A DNA stretch of 23,211 nt from Paratractidigestivibacter sp963630635 (GTDB lineage: Bacteria > Actinomycetota > Coriobacteriia > Coriobacteriales > Atopobiaceae). Below, in pieces: positions 5,174 through 13,057 of this stretch. The translations under genes and the position numbers were made by a program. The notes under the pieces were generated by a model. It did no database searches, was not told the DNA's origin, and worked only from the letters and a program-made list of their open reading frames with translations. The stretch spans positions 1 to 23,211 of the forward strand of contig CAVGOA010000032.1 of assembly GCA_963630635.1 (NCBI GenBank). The letters run 5' to 3'. Numbering within the stretch: the stretch's first letter is position 1; every line of letters begins with the position of its first letter.

Positions 5174-7750
5174 ATGAGAGAAACCTTTGATATCCAGGGA
5201 ATGACCTGTGCCGCGTGCTCTTCTCGCGTGCAAAAGGCCGCGGCAGCGGTTGAGGGCGTGACCGGTGCCAACGTCAACCTGCTCAAGAACTCGATGGAGC
5301 TCGACTTTGACGGCAGCGAGAAGACCTCGGCGGCCGTCGTTGCAGCTATCCAGAAGGCCGGCTATGGCGCGACCCGGCGTGCCAAGCAAAAAGCCGCCGC
5401 CCCGCAAGACCCCAACCGCGCCGCCAAAGAGGCCATCCACCAGCGCTTTGTTGAGCTGGTGGTCTCGCTGGTGCTGGCCGTGCCCCTCTTCTACATTGCT
5501 ATGGGCCCCATGCTGGGCTGGCCCGAGGTGCCGGGCTTGGACGGCATGAACAACATGATGGCCGCCGCAGTGACACAGCTCATCTTGTGCGCGCCCATCC
5601 TCTTCATCAACCGCCGCTACTTTATCGTGGGCTTCAAGACCCTGTGGCACCGCTCGCCCAACATGGACTCGCTCATTGCCGTGGGCTCGGCCGCGAGCTT
5701 TGCCTACAGCCTGGTGAGTCTCTACCAGATGGCGTGGGCCTTTGGCGCCATGGACATGGAGGCGGCCCACGCCGCGATGCACGGCCTGTACTTTGACTCG
5801 GCGGGCATGATATTGGCCCTGATCGATCTGGGCAAGTACTTCGAGGCCCGCGCCAAGTCGCGCACCACCGATGCTATCTCGTCTCTCATGAACCTGGCGC
5901 CCAAGACGGCTCGCATCCTGCGCGATGGCCAGGAGGTCGACGTGCCCACCCAAGATGTGCAAGTGGGCGACCGCGTGGTCGTGCGTGCGGGCGAGGCCGT
6001 GCCGGTCGACGGCGTGCTTGTGGAAGGCGCGGCCTCGATCGACGAGAGCGCCCTTACGGGAGAGCCCCTTCCTGTGGAGAAGGCACAGGGCGACAAGGTC
6101 ACGGGCGCTACCACCGCTACCAGCGGTTGGTTTGTGATGGAGGCTCGCGCGGTGGGCGAGGACACCACCCTTGCCGGCATCATCCGCTTGGTTGACGAGG
6201 CCACCAGCTCCAAGGCCCCCATCGAGCGCATGGCCGACAAGATCGCGGGCGTGTTTGTCCCCGTTGTCATGGCAATCGCCGCGGCGACCTTCGCGGTGTG
6301 GATCGTGATTTCGGGCGACTTTGCCACGGCGCTCAACCACGCCATCTCGATCCTGGTCATCAGCTGCCCCTGCGCGCTGGGCCTGGCCACGCCCACGGCC
6401 ATTATGGTGGGCACGGGCCGCGGCGCGGCGCACGGCATCTTGATCAAGTCGGCCGAGTCGCTGGAGACCGCCTGCGACCTGGACTACGTTGTCTTTGACA
6501 AGACGGGCACCATCACCCAAGGCAAGCCCCGCGTGTGCGAGGTGGTTCTGGCCAACGGCACTTCTCAGCAGGAGCTTATTGGCTTGGCTGCCGCGCTTGA
6601 GCGCAAGAGCGAGCACCCCTTGGCCCAGGCCATCTGCGACTACGCCGAAGAGCGGGGACACGGTGCCGAGAAGGACATGGCGGTCCGCGACTTCATCCAA
6701 GTCCCCGGCGGCGGTCTGACCGCCAAGGTGGGGGAGACCCCGGTCTTTGCCGGCAATGCCCGTCTGATGGCTGACAACGACATCGATATCTCGCCCTTGG
6801 TCGCCGCTGGCGAGAAGGCCGCCGAGGCCGGCATGACGGCCCTCTACTTTGCCCGTGGAAACCGCCTTCTGGGCATGGTCGCCGTAGCCGATCCCGTGCG
6901 TCCCACCAGCCGCGCCGCCGTCGCCCGCCTGCGCGAGGCCGGCATCAAGACGCTGCTGCTTACCGGCGACGCTCCCAAGACGGCCGCCGCCGTGGCCGCC
7001 GCCGTGGGAATCGACGAGGTCATCGCCGGTGTCCTGCCCGATCAAAAGGAGCTCAAGGTTCGCGAGCTTCAGACCGTCGGCCACAAGGTCGCCATGGTGG
7101 GCGACGGCATCAACGACGCCCCGGCGCTTGCCCGCGCCAACATCGGCATCGCCATCGGCGCCGGCACCGATGTGGCCATAAGCTCGGCCGATATCGTGCT
7201 CATGCGCTCCGACGCCGCCGACGTGGCCACCGCGATCGAGCTTTCCCGCGCCACCATGAGAAACATCAAGCAGAACCTCTTCTGGGCTCTCTTCTACAAC
7301 TCGATCTGTATCCCCGTGGCCGCGGGCGTGCTCTCGGGCGTGGGCATCACCTTGAACCCCATGTTCTGCGCCGCGGCGATGGGCTTTTCCTCGGTCTTTG
7401 TGGTGGGCAACGCCCTTCGCCTGCGCGGCTGGAAACCCAGCGAGGTATCTTTGGACAAGGCAACCCCGGCGAGCGCGCCCGTGCTTCTCGCCGATCAGAT
7501 GAGCGACGGGGCAAAACCCGCCAACAACAAGAAGGAGAACACGATGGAGAAGACCCTAAAGGTTGAGGGCATGATGTGCCAGCACTGCGTGAAGCACGTG
7601 ACCGAGGCGCTGTCTGGCGTCGAGGGCGTCCAGGGCGTCGAGGTGAGCCTTGAGGCCGGTACCGCCACGGTTACCTGCACGGATTCCGTGGCAGACGACG
7701 ACCTTTTGGCCGCCGTGCGCGCCGCAGACTATGAGTGCGCGATGGCATAA
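5174..7750 (+). CDS. copA: Cu(I)-exporting P1B-type ATPase with C-terminal CopZ-like domain
   Basis: This 858-residue membrane pump exports Cu(I) using ATP. In order it shows: an N-terminal heavy-metal-associated domain (residues 1-70, GMTCAAC with C12 and C15), membrane helices from about 95, the actuator loop with TGE, the membrane metal site CPC (398-400), the phosphorylation motif DKTGT (D442), SEHPLA in the nucleotide domain, and GDGIND (643-648). Closing helices follow, containing the YN and MxxSS signatures of Cu(I) pumps. The frame then continues through a roughly 45-residue linker into a second metal domain (791-858, GMMCQHC, C802 and C805), which resembles a free CopZ chaperone. AGGGG precedes the ATG at 5174. 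A C-terminal CopZ-like fusion is unusual, since extra such domains are normally N-terminal. Confidence 0.96.
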   Translation: MRETFDIQGMTCAACSSRVQKAAAAVEGVTGANVNLLKNSMELDFDGSEKTSAAVVAAIQKAGYGATRRAKQKAAAPQDPNRAAKEAIHQRFVELVVSLVLAVPLFYIAMGPMLGWPEVPGLDGMNNMMAAAVTQLILCAPILFINRRYFIVGFKTLWHRSPNMDSLIAVGSAASFAYSLVSLYQMAWAFGAMDMEAAHAAMHGLYFDSAGMILALIDLGKYFEARAKSRTTDAISSLMNLAPKTARILRDGQEVDVPTQDVQVGDRVVVRAGEAVPVDGVLVEGAASIDESALTGEPLPVEKAQGDKVTGATTATSGWFVMEARAVGEDTTLAGIIRLVDEATSSKAPIERMADKIAGVFVPVVMAIAAATFAVWIVISGDFATALNHAISILVISCPCALGLATPTAIMVGTGRGAAHGILIKSAESLETACDLDYVVFDKTGTITQGKPRVCEVVLANGTSQQELIGLAAALERKSEHPLAQAICDYAEERGHGAEKDMAVRDFIQVPGGGLTAKVGETPVFAGNARLMADNDIDISPLVAAGEKAAEAGMTALYFARGNRLLGMVAVADPVRPTSRAAVARLREAGIKTLLLTGDAPKTAAAVAAAVGIDEVIAGVLPDQKELKVRELQTVGHKVAMVGDGINDAPALARANIGIAIGAGTDVAISSADIVLMRSDAADVATAIELSRATMRNIKQNLFWALFYNSICIPVAAGVLSGVGITLNPMFCAAAMGFSSVFVVGNALRLRGWKPSEVSLDKATPASAPVLLADQMSDGAKPANNKKENTMEKTLKVEGMMCQHCVKHVTEALSGVEGVQGVEVSLEAGTATVTCTDSVADDDLLAAVRAADYECAMA
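7544..7750 (+). CDS. copZ: Candidate independently translated copper chaperone CopZ nested in-frame in copA
   Basis: Starting at the internal ATG at 7544, the copA frame yields a complete 68-residue heavy-metal-associated protein (MEKTLKVEGMMCQHC start; metal ligands C12 and C15). That is the normal length of CopZ. GAAGGAG (7531-7537) lies six nt upstream, as good a ribosome binding site as any in the window, although it is inside a coding region. The preceding linker is polar and poorly structured. The simplest reading is that a separate copZ fused to copA by stop-codon loss while keeping its start, so cells may make both a CopA-Z fusion and free CopZ. Free CopZ would carry cytoplasmic Cu(I) to CopA. 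Use of the internal start is inferred. Confidence 0.55.
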   Translation: MEKTLKVEGMMCQHCVKHVTEALSGVEGVQGVEVSLEAGTATVTCTDSVADDDLLAAVRAADYECAMA

Positions 7751-7770
7751 GCCGGGGCCTCATAAACCTT

Positions 7771-7796
7771 GCCGTGCCGCTTGGCGCGGCTCTTTT
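7771..7796 (+). terminator. Intrinsic terminator of the copper operon (first)
   Basis: GCCGTGCC (7771-7778), loop GCTT, GGCGCGGC (7783-7790): an 8-bp stem with one G-T pair, followed by TCTTTT. It lies 20 nt after the copA stop. Confidence 0.85.
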
Positions 7797-7828
7797 GGCG
7801 CAGCTCCTTTGCGGGTTGCGCCTTTTTT
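7797..7828 (+). terminator. Intrinsic terminator of the copper operon (second, tandem)
   Basis: GGCGCAGCTC (7797-7806), loop CTTTGC, GGGTTGCGCC (7813-7822) form a 10-bp stem with two G-T pairs, followed by six T. It starts directly after the first terminator. The tail GCGCCTTTTTTGCCC recurs almost exactly some 25 bp further on (about 7846-7858), as if partly duplicated. Confidence 0.85.
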
Positions 7829-7943
7829 GCCCAGAAGGGGACAAGCGCCTTTTTGCCCGCCGTAACTTGCGTATGATTTTCTATGCGAGAAGTACTGCAG
7901 GCACACCCTCGCGCGCTTTCTTGCACAAGCGAACCTACAGCCC

Positions 7944-7970
7944 ATCTACCTGGGCTTTATTTGATTGGAG
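7944..7970 (+). repeat. Dispersed intergenic motif, copy A (upstream of ligA)
   Basis: ATCTACCTGGGCTTTATTTGA matches three other intergenic copies in the window, with one mismatch in the core TCTACCTGCG. Here it overlaps a small hairpin, AGCCCA (7939-7944) with TGGGCT (7951-7956), and runs into the ligA ribosome binding site. Confidence 0.6.
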
Positions 7971-7974
7971 AAGT

Positions 7975-10173
7975 ATGGCTGGCGAGAAGAACGTGGATGC
8001 TATGCAGGGGTCTTTGTTTGACGGCTTCGATCAGGCGGCTCCTGCGGCAGCGCCCGCAAAGCCGGCCGGCCCGGCTCCTCTCACCGACGCCACCCGCGCC
8101 CGCGCCGCCGAGCTCAACCGCCTTCTCAACACCTACGCCTACAGCTACTATGCCCTGGACAAGCCGCAGGTGACCGACGCCGAGTTCGATCGCTTGTTGG
8201 TCGAGCTGCAGGGACTTGAACGTGACTACCCGCAGCTGGTCACCGCTGACTCCTATACCCAGCGCGTGGGCGGCTACGTGAGCGAACAGTTTGAGCCGGT
8301 GACCCACGCCGCGCGCATGTACTCGATGGACGACGCCATGGATCTGGCCGAGCTGGACGAGTGGCTGCGCCGTACCGACGAGGCCCTGGGTGCCGGCCCC
8401 AACACCTGCGTGGCCTACACCTGCGAGCTTAAGATCGACGGCCTGGGCGTGGCCTTGACCTATCGCGACGCCCAGTTTGTGCGCGCGGCCACCCGCGGCG
8501 ACGGCACTACCGGCGAGAACGTCACGGCCAACGTCTTGACCATCGCAGATGTGCCGCACGAGCTCTCGGCCGCCGGTCGCCAGAAGGTCGAGGGCGCTGG
8601 CCTGGGCCAAAACGTCGAGGTTCGAGGCGAGGTCTACATGCCTAAGCACAGCTTCGTGCGCTTGAACGAGGACGCCGACGCCGCCGGACGCGAGCCTTTT
8701 GCCAACCCGCGAAACGCCGCTGCCGGCAGTCTTCGCCAAAAGGACCCGCGCGTGACCGCCCACCGCGACCTTGAGACCTTCATCTATGCCGTGGCAGACG
8801 AGGCCCCGCTGGCCGTTTCTTCTCAGTGGGAGTTCTTGCAGTGGCTGCGCGATTGCGGCTTTAGTGTGAACCCCTACGCCGCGCGCTGCACGAGCGCGGC
8901 CGAGGTCCACGACTTTTGCGCCAACGCCTTGGCCCGGCGCGAAGAGCTGGACTACGACATCGACGGCGTGGTGGTCAAGGTCGACTCGTTTGCCAATCAG
9001 GCGGCCCTGGGCTTCACCGCCCGCGCGCCCCGTTGGGCGATCGCCTTCAAGTTCCCGCCCGAGGAGAAGCGCACCGTGCTGCGCCAGATTCGCGTGCAGG
9101 TGGGCCGCACCGGCGTGTTGACCCCGGTGGCCGAGTTCGACCCCGTGCTGGTGGCGGGCTCCACGATCGCCCGCGCGACCCTGCACAACATCGATGAGAT
9201 CCGCCGCAAGAACGTGCGCGTGGGCGACACCATCGTGGTCCACAAGGCAGGCGACGTGATTCCCGAGGTCGTGGGACCCGTCCTTGAGCTGCGCCCCGCC
9301 GATGCCGTTGAGTTCCAGATGCCCCAGACCTGCCCTTCGTGCGGCTCGCGCGTGGTGCGCGAGGAGGGCGAGGTGGCTTATCGCTGCGTCTCGATCGACT
9401 GCCCCGCGCAGGCAACCGAGCGCCTGATTCACTGGGGGTCGCGCGGCGCCATGGACATCGACGGCCTGGGCATCGAGATCATCAACCACATGGTCGACGA
9501 CGGCCTCTTGCGCGACGTCGCCGATTTCTACGACACCTTGACCGAGGACGCCCTGGCCCAGGTCTCGGTTGGCCGCCAGTCGGTCGACGGAGAAGACATC
9601 GTGGTAGGCAAGGTCATCGCCAAGAAGGTCATGGCCCAGGTCCAGGAGTCCAAGGGCCGCGGCCTCTCGCGCGTCTTGTTTGGCCTGGGTATCCGTCTGG
9701 TGGGCGCCAACGTAGCGGGTCTTCTCGCCAAACGCTTTGGCTCGATGCGGGCGTTGATGCTGGCTTCGGCAGAAGAAATTGCCCAGGTAGACGGTGTGGG
9801 TCCCAAGATCGCGGCCTCGGTCGAGGACTTCTTTGCCGTCGAGAAGAACGTCGAGGTCGTAGAGCGCCTGCGCAAGGCGGGTGTCTTGCTTGAAGAGGCC
9901 GCGCCCGAAGGCGATGTGCCGCAGACCCTGGCCGGTCTCACGTTTGTCCTTACCGGCACGCTGGAGAAGTACGGCCGCGCCGATGCCGGTGCGCGCCTAA
10001 AGGCCATGGGCGCCAAGGTCGCGGGCTCGGTCTCTAAGAAGACGAGCTATGTGGTGGCGGGCGCCAACGCGGGCTCGAAACTGGACAAGGCCGAGTCCTT
10101 GGGCGTCGCTGTCTTGGACGAGGCGGCGCTTGACCAGATCTTCGAGACGGGGCACGTCCCGGCGGCGGTGTAA
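7975..10173 (+). CDS. ligA: NAD-dependent DNA ligase LigA
   Basis: The 732-residue enzyme seals DNA nicks with NAD+ during replication and repair. K153 in CELKIDG is the adenylated lysine. Domain order is standard: an N-terminal Ia domain (YYALDKPQVTDAEFD), the adenylation domain, an OB fold (VGRTGVLTPVAEFDPV), a four-cysteine zinc finger (from C453, CPSCG to SIDCPAQ), helix-hairpin-helix repeats (GVGPKIAASVEDF), and a C-terminal BRCT domain (about 652-732, LTFVLTG). It is about 60 residues longer than many LigA proteins, partly from an Ala/Pro-rich N-terminal tail of about 40 residues. The ATG at 7975 was chosen because TGGAG lies about 4 nt upstream; an earlier start would run through the intergenic motif. 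It follows the copper terminators and is probably transcribed from its own promoter. Confidence 0.97.
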   Translation: MAGEKNVDAMQGSLFDGFDQAAPAAAPAKPAGPAPLTDATRARAAELNRLLNTYAYSYYALDKPQVTDAEFDRLLVELQGLERDYPQLVTADSYTQRVGGYVSEQFEPVTHAARMYSMDDAMDLAELDEWLRRTDEALGAGPNTCVAYTCELKIDGLGVALTYRDAQFVRAATRGDGTTGENVTANVLTIADVPHELSAAGRQKVEGAGLGQNVEVRGEVYMPKHSFVRLNEDADAAGREPFANPRNAAAGSLRQKDPRVTAHRDLETFIYAVADEAPLAVSSQWEFLQWLRDCGFSVNPYAARCTSAAEVHDFCANALARREELDYDIDGVVVKVDSFANQAALGFTARAPRWAIAFKFPPEEKRTVLRQIRVQVGRTGVLTPVAEFDPVLVAGSTIARATLHNIDEIRRKNVRVGDTIVVHKAGDVIPEVVGPVLELRPADAVEFQMPQTCPSCGSRVVREEGEVAYRCVSIDCPAQATERLIHWGSRGAMDIDGLGIEIINHMVDDGLLRDVADFYDTLTEDALAQVSVGRQSVDGEDIVVGKVIAKKVMAQVQESKGRGLSRVLFGLGIRLVGANVAGLLAKRFGSMRALMLASAEEIAQVDGVGPKIAASVEDFFAVEKNVEVVERLRKAGVLLEEAAPEGDVPQTLAGLTFVLTGTLEKYGRADAGARLKAMGAKVAGSVSKKTSYVVAGANAGSKLDKAESLGVAVLDEAALDQIFETGHVPAAV

Positions 10174-10244
10174 CACGGCCGCGGCCGCGGCGTGCGGCCC
10201 TGCGCCCACATCTTTGCAGTTAAACCCACGCGAAAGGGGAGAGT

Positions 10245-11414
10245 ATGAACATCACAGACAGCATTCACTACATTGGCGTGAACGACCACGACATCGATCT
10301 CTTCGAAGGCCAGTACGACGTGCGCGAGAACGGCATGGCCTACAACTCCTACGTGGTCTTGGGCCAGAAAATCGCCGTGACCGATACCGTCGACGCCCAC
10401 TTTGTGGACGAGTGGCTGGCAAATCTCGAAGCTGTCCTTGGCGAGAAGACCCCGGACTACCTGGTGGTCCACCACATGGAGCCCGACCACTCCGCCGGTA
10501 TCGCGGCCTTTGCCGACCGCTACCCGCAGGCGCAGATCGTCTCTTCTGCCCCTGCCTTCAAGATGATGCTGGCCTACTTTGGCCGCGACTTCGCCGATCG
10601 TCGCGTGGTTGCCAAGGAGGGCTTCGTGCTTGATTTGGGCGCCGGCCACAGCCTGGCCTTTGTGGGCGCGCCCAACGTCCACTGGCCCGAGGTGCTCTTC
10701 TCTTATGACGCGGCCGACAAGGTACTCTTCTCGGCAGATGCGTTTGGCAAGTTTGGCGCCAACGACGTCGAGGACCCCGAGGGCTGGGCTTGCGAGGCAA
10801 GGCGCTACTACTTTGGCATCGTGGGCAAGTTTGGCCGCCAGGTGCAGGCAGTCCTTAAGAAGGCCGCGGCCCTGGACATCGCCGTTATCTGCCCCTTGCA
10901 CGGCCCCGTCTTGACCGAGAACCTGAGCTACTACCTGGACACCTACAACACCTGGTCAAGCTACGAGCCCGAGGACAAGGGCGTGACCATTGCCTATGCC
11001 AGCGTCTATGGCAACACCAAGGAGGCCGCTGAGTTTCTGGCCGCTCAGATCGAGGCCACGGGCACCAAGGCGTCCCTCTTTGACCTGGCCCGCGACGACA
11101 TGGCCGAGGCCGTCGAGGACGCCTTCCGCTACGACCGCCTGGTGCTTGCCAGCGTCACCTACAACGGCGACATCTTCCCGTTTATGTCGACCTTCATCCA
11201 CACGCTCGAAGAGCACGCCTACCAAAAGCGCACGGTGGGCCTGATCGAGGCCGGCTCGTGGGCGCCTGCGGCGGGCAAGAAGATGCGCGAGCGCCTGGAG
11301 GCATTCACCGATATTACCGTGCTTTCCACCGTGCCTTGTGTGCGCGGCTCTGTGGATGATGCTACAAAAGAGCAGCTGTGTGCACTGGCCGCCGAGCTTT
11401 GCAAAAACAATTAG
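10245..11414 (+). CDS. fprA: Flavodiiron protein (O2/NO reductase, class A)
   Basis: The 389-residue soluble enzyme reduces O2 to water and/or NO to N2O, protecting anaerobes from oxidative or nitrosative stress. The N-terminal half is a metallo-beta-lactamase-type domain with a di-iron site: HHMEPDH gives H77, E79, D81 and H82, and SADAFGKFG and CPLHGPV hold later ligands. The C-terminal part, from about residue 245, is a flavodoxin-like FMN domain (IAYASVYGNTKEAAEFL). Length and order match class A proteins; no rubredoxin or flavin-reductase extension is present, so electrons must come from a separate protein not in the window. AAAGGGGAGAGT precedes the ATG. The 71-nt gap after ligA has no clear terminator. 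Whether O2 or NO is the main substrate cannot be told from sequence. Confidence 0.95.
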   Translation: MNITDSIHYIGVNDHDIDLFEGQYDVRENGMAYNSYVVLGQKIAVTDTVDAHFVDEWLANLEAVLGEKTPDYLVVHHMEPDHSAGIAAFADRYPQAQIVSSAPAFKMMLAYFGRDFADRRVVAKEGFVLDLGAGHSLAFVGAPNVHWPEVLFSYDAADKVLFSADAFGKFGANDVEDPEGWACEARRYYFGIVGKFGRQVQAVLKKAAALDIAVICPLHGPVLTENLSYYLDTYNTWSSYEPEDKGVTIAYASVYGNTKEAAEFLAAQIEATGTKASLFDLARDDMAEAVEDAFRYDRLVLASVTYNGDIFPFMSTFIHTLEEHAYQKRTVGLIEAGSWAPAAGKKMRERLEAFTDITVLSTVPCVRGSVDDATKEQLCALAAELCKNN

Positions 11415-11422
11415 CGGATAGC

Positions 11423-11445
11423 GCCCCTGGCGGCCAAGCCGGGGC
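11423..11445 (+). terminator. GC-rich hairpin after the flavodiiron gene (weak terminator candidate)
   Basis: GCCCC-T-GGC (11423-11431) pairs with GCCGGGGC (11438-11445) around GGCCAA, with one bulged T. No T-run follows, so termination here is doubtful and the MFS gene may be co-transcribed. Confidence 0.35.
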
Positions 11446-11480
11446 TGCCCGAAGAGAAAGAGTAATAAGGAGTTAGTTTC

Positions 11481-12719
11481 GTGAGCACCAAAAAGACCCA
11501 ACTTGCTGGGAAAACGACGGCAAACGAGGGCGCCTTTAGCCGGGGATATCGCTTGCTCTGCGTGTTTTTACTCGTGGTCCTTGGGTTTTCGCTCGGCGCG
11601 TCCGAGTTCATCGTGATCGGCATCGAGCCCGATATCGCCGACTACTACAACGTTACACTGGCCCAGGCCGGCCAGCTCATCAGCTTCTTTGCCATTACCT
11701 ACGCGGTACTCACGCCGGTGTTGGCGCTCACGACGGGGCGTTTCAAGCGCTTCCAGCTCTTGGTGGCCTACTCGGTCATCTTCTGCGTGGCCAACCTTGT
11801 GCAGGCCATGGCCCCCAGCTTCGAGGTTCTTCTCGCCAGCCGCGTGTTGATTGGCGCGGTATCGGGCGCCTTTCTGGCCGTGGGCGTGACCTTTATCCCC
11901 GAGCTTATGGGCGCAGGCCGCACGTCGATGGTTATCTCGGTGGTCTATGCGGCCTTCTCGGTCGCGATGGTTCTGGCCACGTCTTTGGGTAAGCTCGCGG
12001 CCGAGTTTTTGGGCTGGCGGGTTGCCCTGTGGGCGACGCTCGTTCTTGCCATTGTGACCTGCGCGGCCTTGATCGCGGTGCTGCCTAAGCGCGGCGCCAC
12101 CGACGAGCCCGCGACCTTCTCGGAGCAGGCGGGCCTTCTAAAAGAGCCGCAGGTCATCACCTGTATCGGCATTTTTGTCTTTGGCGTTGGCTCGACTTAT
12201 GTGTTCTACGGCTATGTCACGCCTTATCTCGAGGGCGTCCTGGGGATGGACGCGATGTCTGCCAGCGCCACCCTCATGGTCTATGGCGGCGCGTGCTTTG
12301 TCTCGAACCTGATCTCGGGCTGGGTCGACGCGCGTTTTGGCATCAAGGCCCTTCTCGCCGTCTTTGTCCTGCAGGCGGCATCCCTTTTGGGGCTTTGGGC
12401 AACCGGGGCCTCGATGCCCGCGGGCCTGGTCATGGTCATGTGCGTGGGCCTTTTAATGTACGTGGCCTCTGTGCCGTGCATCAGCATGTTCATGAAAACG
12501 GCCAATGTGCGTCACCCCAAGGCGCTGACGCTGGCCAGCTCGCTTGAGCCCATGGCCTTCAACATCGGCATCGCCTTTGGCACCTTTGTTGGCGGCTTGG
12601 TGGTCTCGGGCCCCGGTATCTCGCAGGTGGGCCTGGTGGGCTCGTGCTTCTCGCTGGTTGCGATGGCCCTTGTGGCCGTGACCCTCAAGCTCACCCGCAA
12701 GGAGGGGATCCGTCGCTAG
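11481..12719 (+). CDS. MFS transporter, DHA1 drug/sugar exporter type
   Basis: The 412-residue protein has the hydrophobic pattern of a 12-helix major facilitator. The first helix is near 25-45 (VVLGFSLGASEFIVIGI), and the family motif LTTGRFKRFQ in the loop between helices 2 and 3 corresponds to the GxxxDRxGR signature. A longer hydrophilic loop sits mid-protein (about 190-215). It resembles AraJ/YdhP-type arabinose or drug efflux permeases, using proton motive force to expel small molecules. Substrate cannot be predicted. Translation starts at GTG (11481), with AAGGAG at 11467-11472 eight nt upstream. It lies 66 nt after the flavodiiron gene on the same strand. Confidence 0.88.
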   Translation: MSTKKTQLAGKTTANEGAFSRGYRLLCVFLLVVLGFSLGASEFIVIGIEPDIADYYNVTLAQAGQLISFFAITYAVLTPVLALTTGRFKRFQLLVAYSVIFCVANLVQAMAPSFEVLLASRVLIGAVSGAFLAVGVTFIPELMGAGRTSMVISVVYAAFSVAMVLATSLGKLAAEFLGWRVALWATLVLAIVTCAALIAVLPKRGATDEPATFSEQAGLLKEPQVITCIGIFVFGVGSTYVFYGYVTPYLEGVLGMDAMSASATLMVYGGACFVSNLISGWVDARFGIKALLAVFVLQAASLLGLWATGASMPAGLVMVMCVGLLMYVASVPCISMFMKTANVRHPKALTLASSLEPMAFNIGIAFGTFVGGLVVSGPGISQVGLVGSCFSLVAMALVAVTLKLTRKEGIRR

Positions 12720-12771
12720 CCGCTTTCCCACAAGATAACCCCACACAATCCGGGGCTCTCACAAAAATAGT

Positions 12772-12896
12772 CGAAAGACGGGCGCACTAAAGAAGATTCG
12801 TTGAGTGACCGGTCGTTTGCCTGCGCAAAACCGCAGGTCGCCATGAACGGCAAAGACTGGCAACCCACGGACATTCGCCAGTGCGCCCGTCTTTCG
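12772..12896 (+). repeat. 125-bp element closed by a perfect 17-bp inverted repeat (structured RNA or MITE candidate)
   Basis: CGAAAGACGGGCGCACT (12772-12788) and AGTGCGCCCGTCTTTCG (12880-12896) are perfect reverse complements enclosing 91 bp. Inside are a 6-bp hairpin, CCTGCG (12820-12825) with CGCAGG (12832-12837), and ACTGGC (12856-12861) with GCCAGT (12877-12882), which shares three bases with the closing stem and so could compete with it. A terminator-like hairpin follows at 12908. Such a closed multi-helix layout suits a small RNA or riboswitch. A miniature inverted-repeat element is the alternative, but no clear target-site duplication is visible. I recognise no known RNA class. Confidence 0.6.
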
Positions 12897-12907
12897 TATA
12901 AAATTTG

Positions 12908-12924
12908 CGCTGCCGCAGCGTTTT
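12908..12924 (+). terminator. Short intrinsic terminator downstream of the inverted-repeat element
   Basis: CGCTGCCGCAGCG (12908-12920) is a tight palindrome that folds as a 5-bp stem with a 3-nt loop, followed by TTTT. It could end a transcript covering the 12772-12896 element or the upstream MFS message. Confidence 0.5.
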
Positions 12925-12962
12925 CAGCTACCCAAAAGGGTCGGGGACGCTTTATGCGCATC

Positions 12963-12994
12963 ATCTACCTGCGGCTTTACTTAAAGCTGATTTT
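12963..12994 (+). repeat. Dispersed intergenic motif, copy C (leader of the VTC operon)
   Basis: ATCTACCTGCGG (12963-12974) matches the other copies exactly in the ten-base core. It runs into a hairpin, CGGCTTT (12972-12978) with AAAGCTG (12983-12989), followed by ATTTT, which looks like a weak terminator. Confidence 0.6.
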
Positions 12995-13011
12995 CAGTGC
13001 GGGTTTGTAAT

Positions 13012-13051
13012 CTCCTTATTAAGGACGCGGGGTGCGTCCTAATTTAAGGAG
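13012..13051 (+). promoter_or_regulatory. Hairpin predicted to sequester the Shine-Dalgarno of the VTC gene
   Basis: CTCCTTA (13012-13018) is complementary to TAAGGAG (13045-13051), the ribosome binding site of the polyphosphate polymerase gene. An inner 7-bp stem, AGGACGC (13022-13028) with GCGTCCT (13034-13040), closes on loop GGGGT. When folded the ribosome site would be double-stranded, so translation of the operon's first gene could depend on opening this hairpin. It ends 7 nt before the ATG. Confidence 0.6.
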
Positions 13052-13057
13052 GTCATC

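Noticed and set aside
4685..7084. Long open frame of 799 codons on the minus strand opposite csoR and copA
   Set aside because: It is antisense to two clear genes, is rich in Gly, His, Arg and Ala as expected from high-GC shadow frames, and shows no recognisable domain.
7735..7974. N-terminal extension of LigA by 80 residues
   Set aside because: It would translate two intrinsic terminators and the intergenic motif; the ATG at 7975 has a nearby TGGAG.
10174..10244. GC-rich palindromic stretch between ligA and the flavodiiron gene as a terminator
   Set aside because: CGGCCGCGGCCG repeats pair poorly as a defined stem-loop and have no T-run.
12801..13010. Plus-strand open frame of 69 codons across the inverted-repeat element
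   Set aside because: It runs through paired stems and a terminator-like hairpin, lacks a good ribosome binding site, and resembles no known protein.
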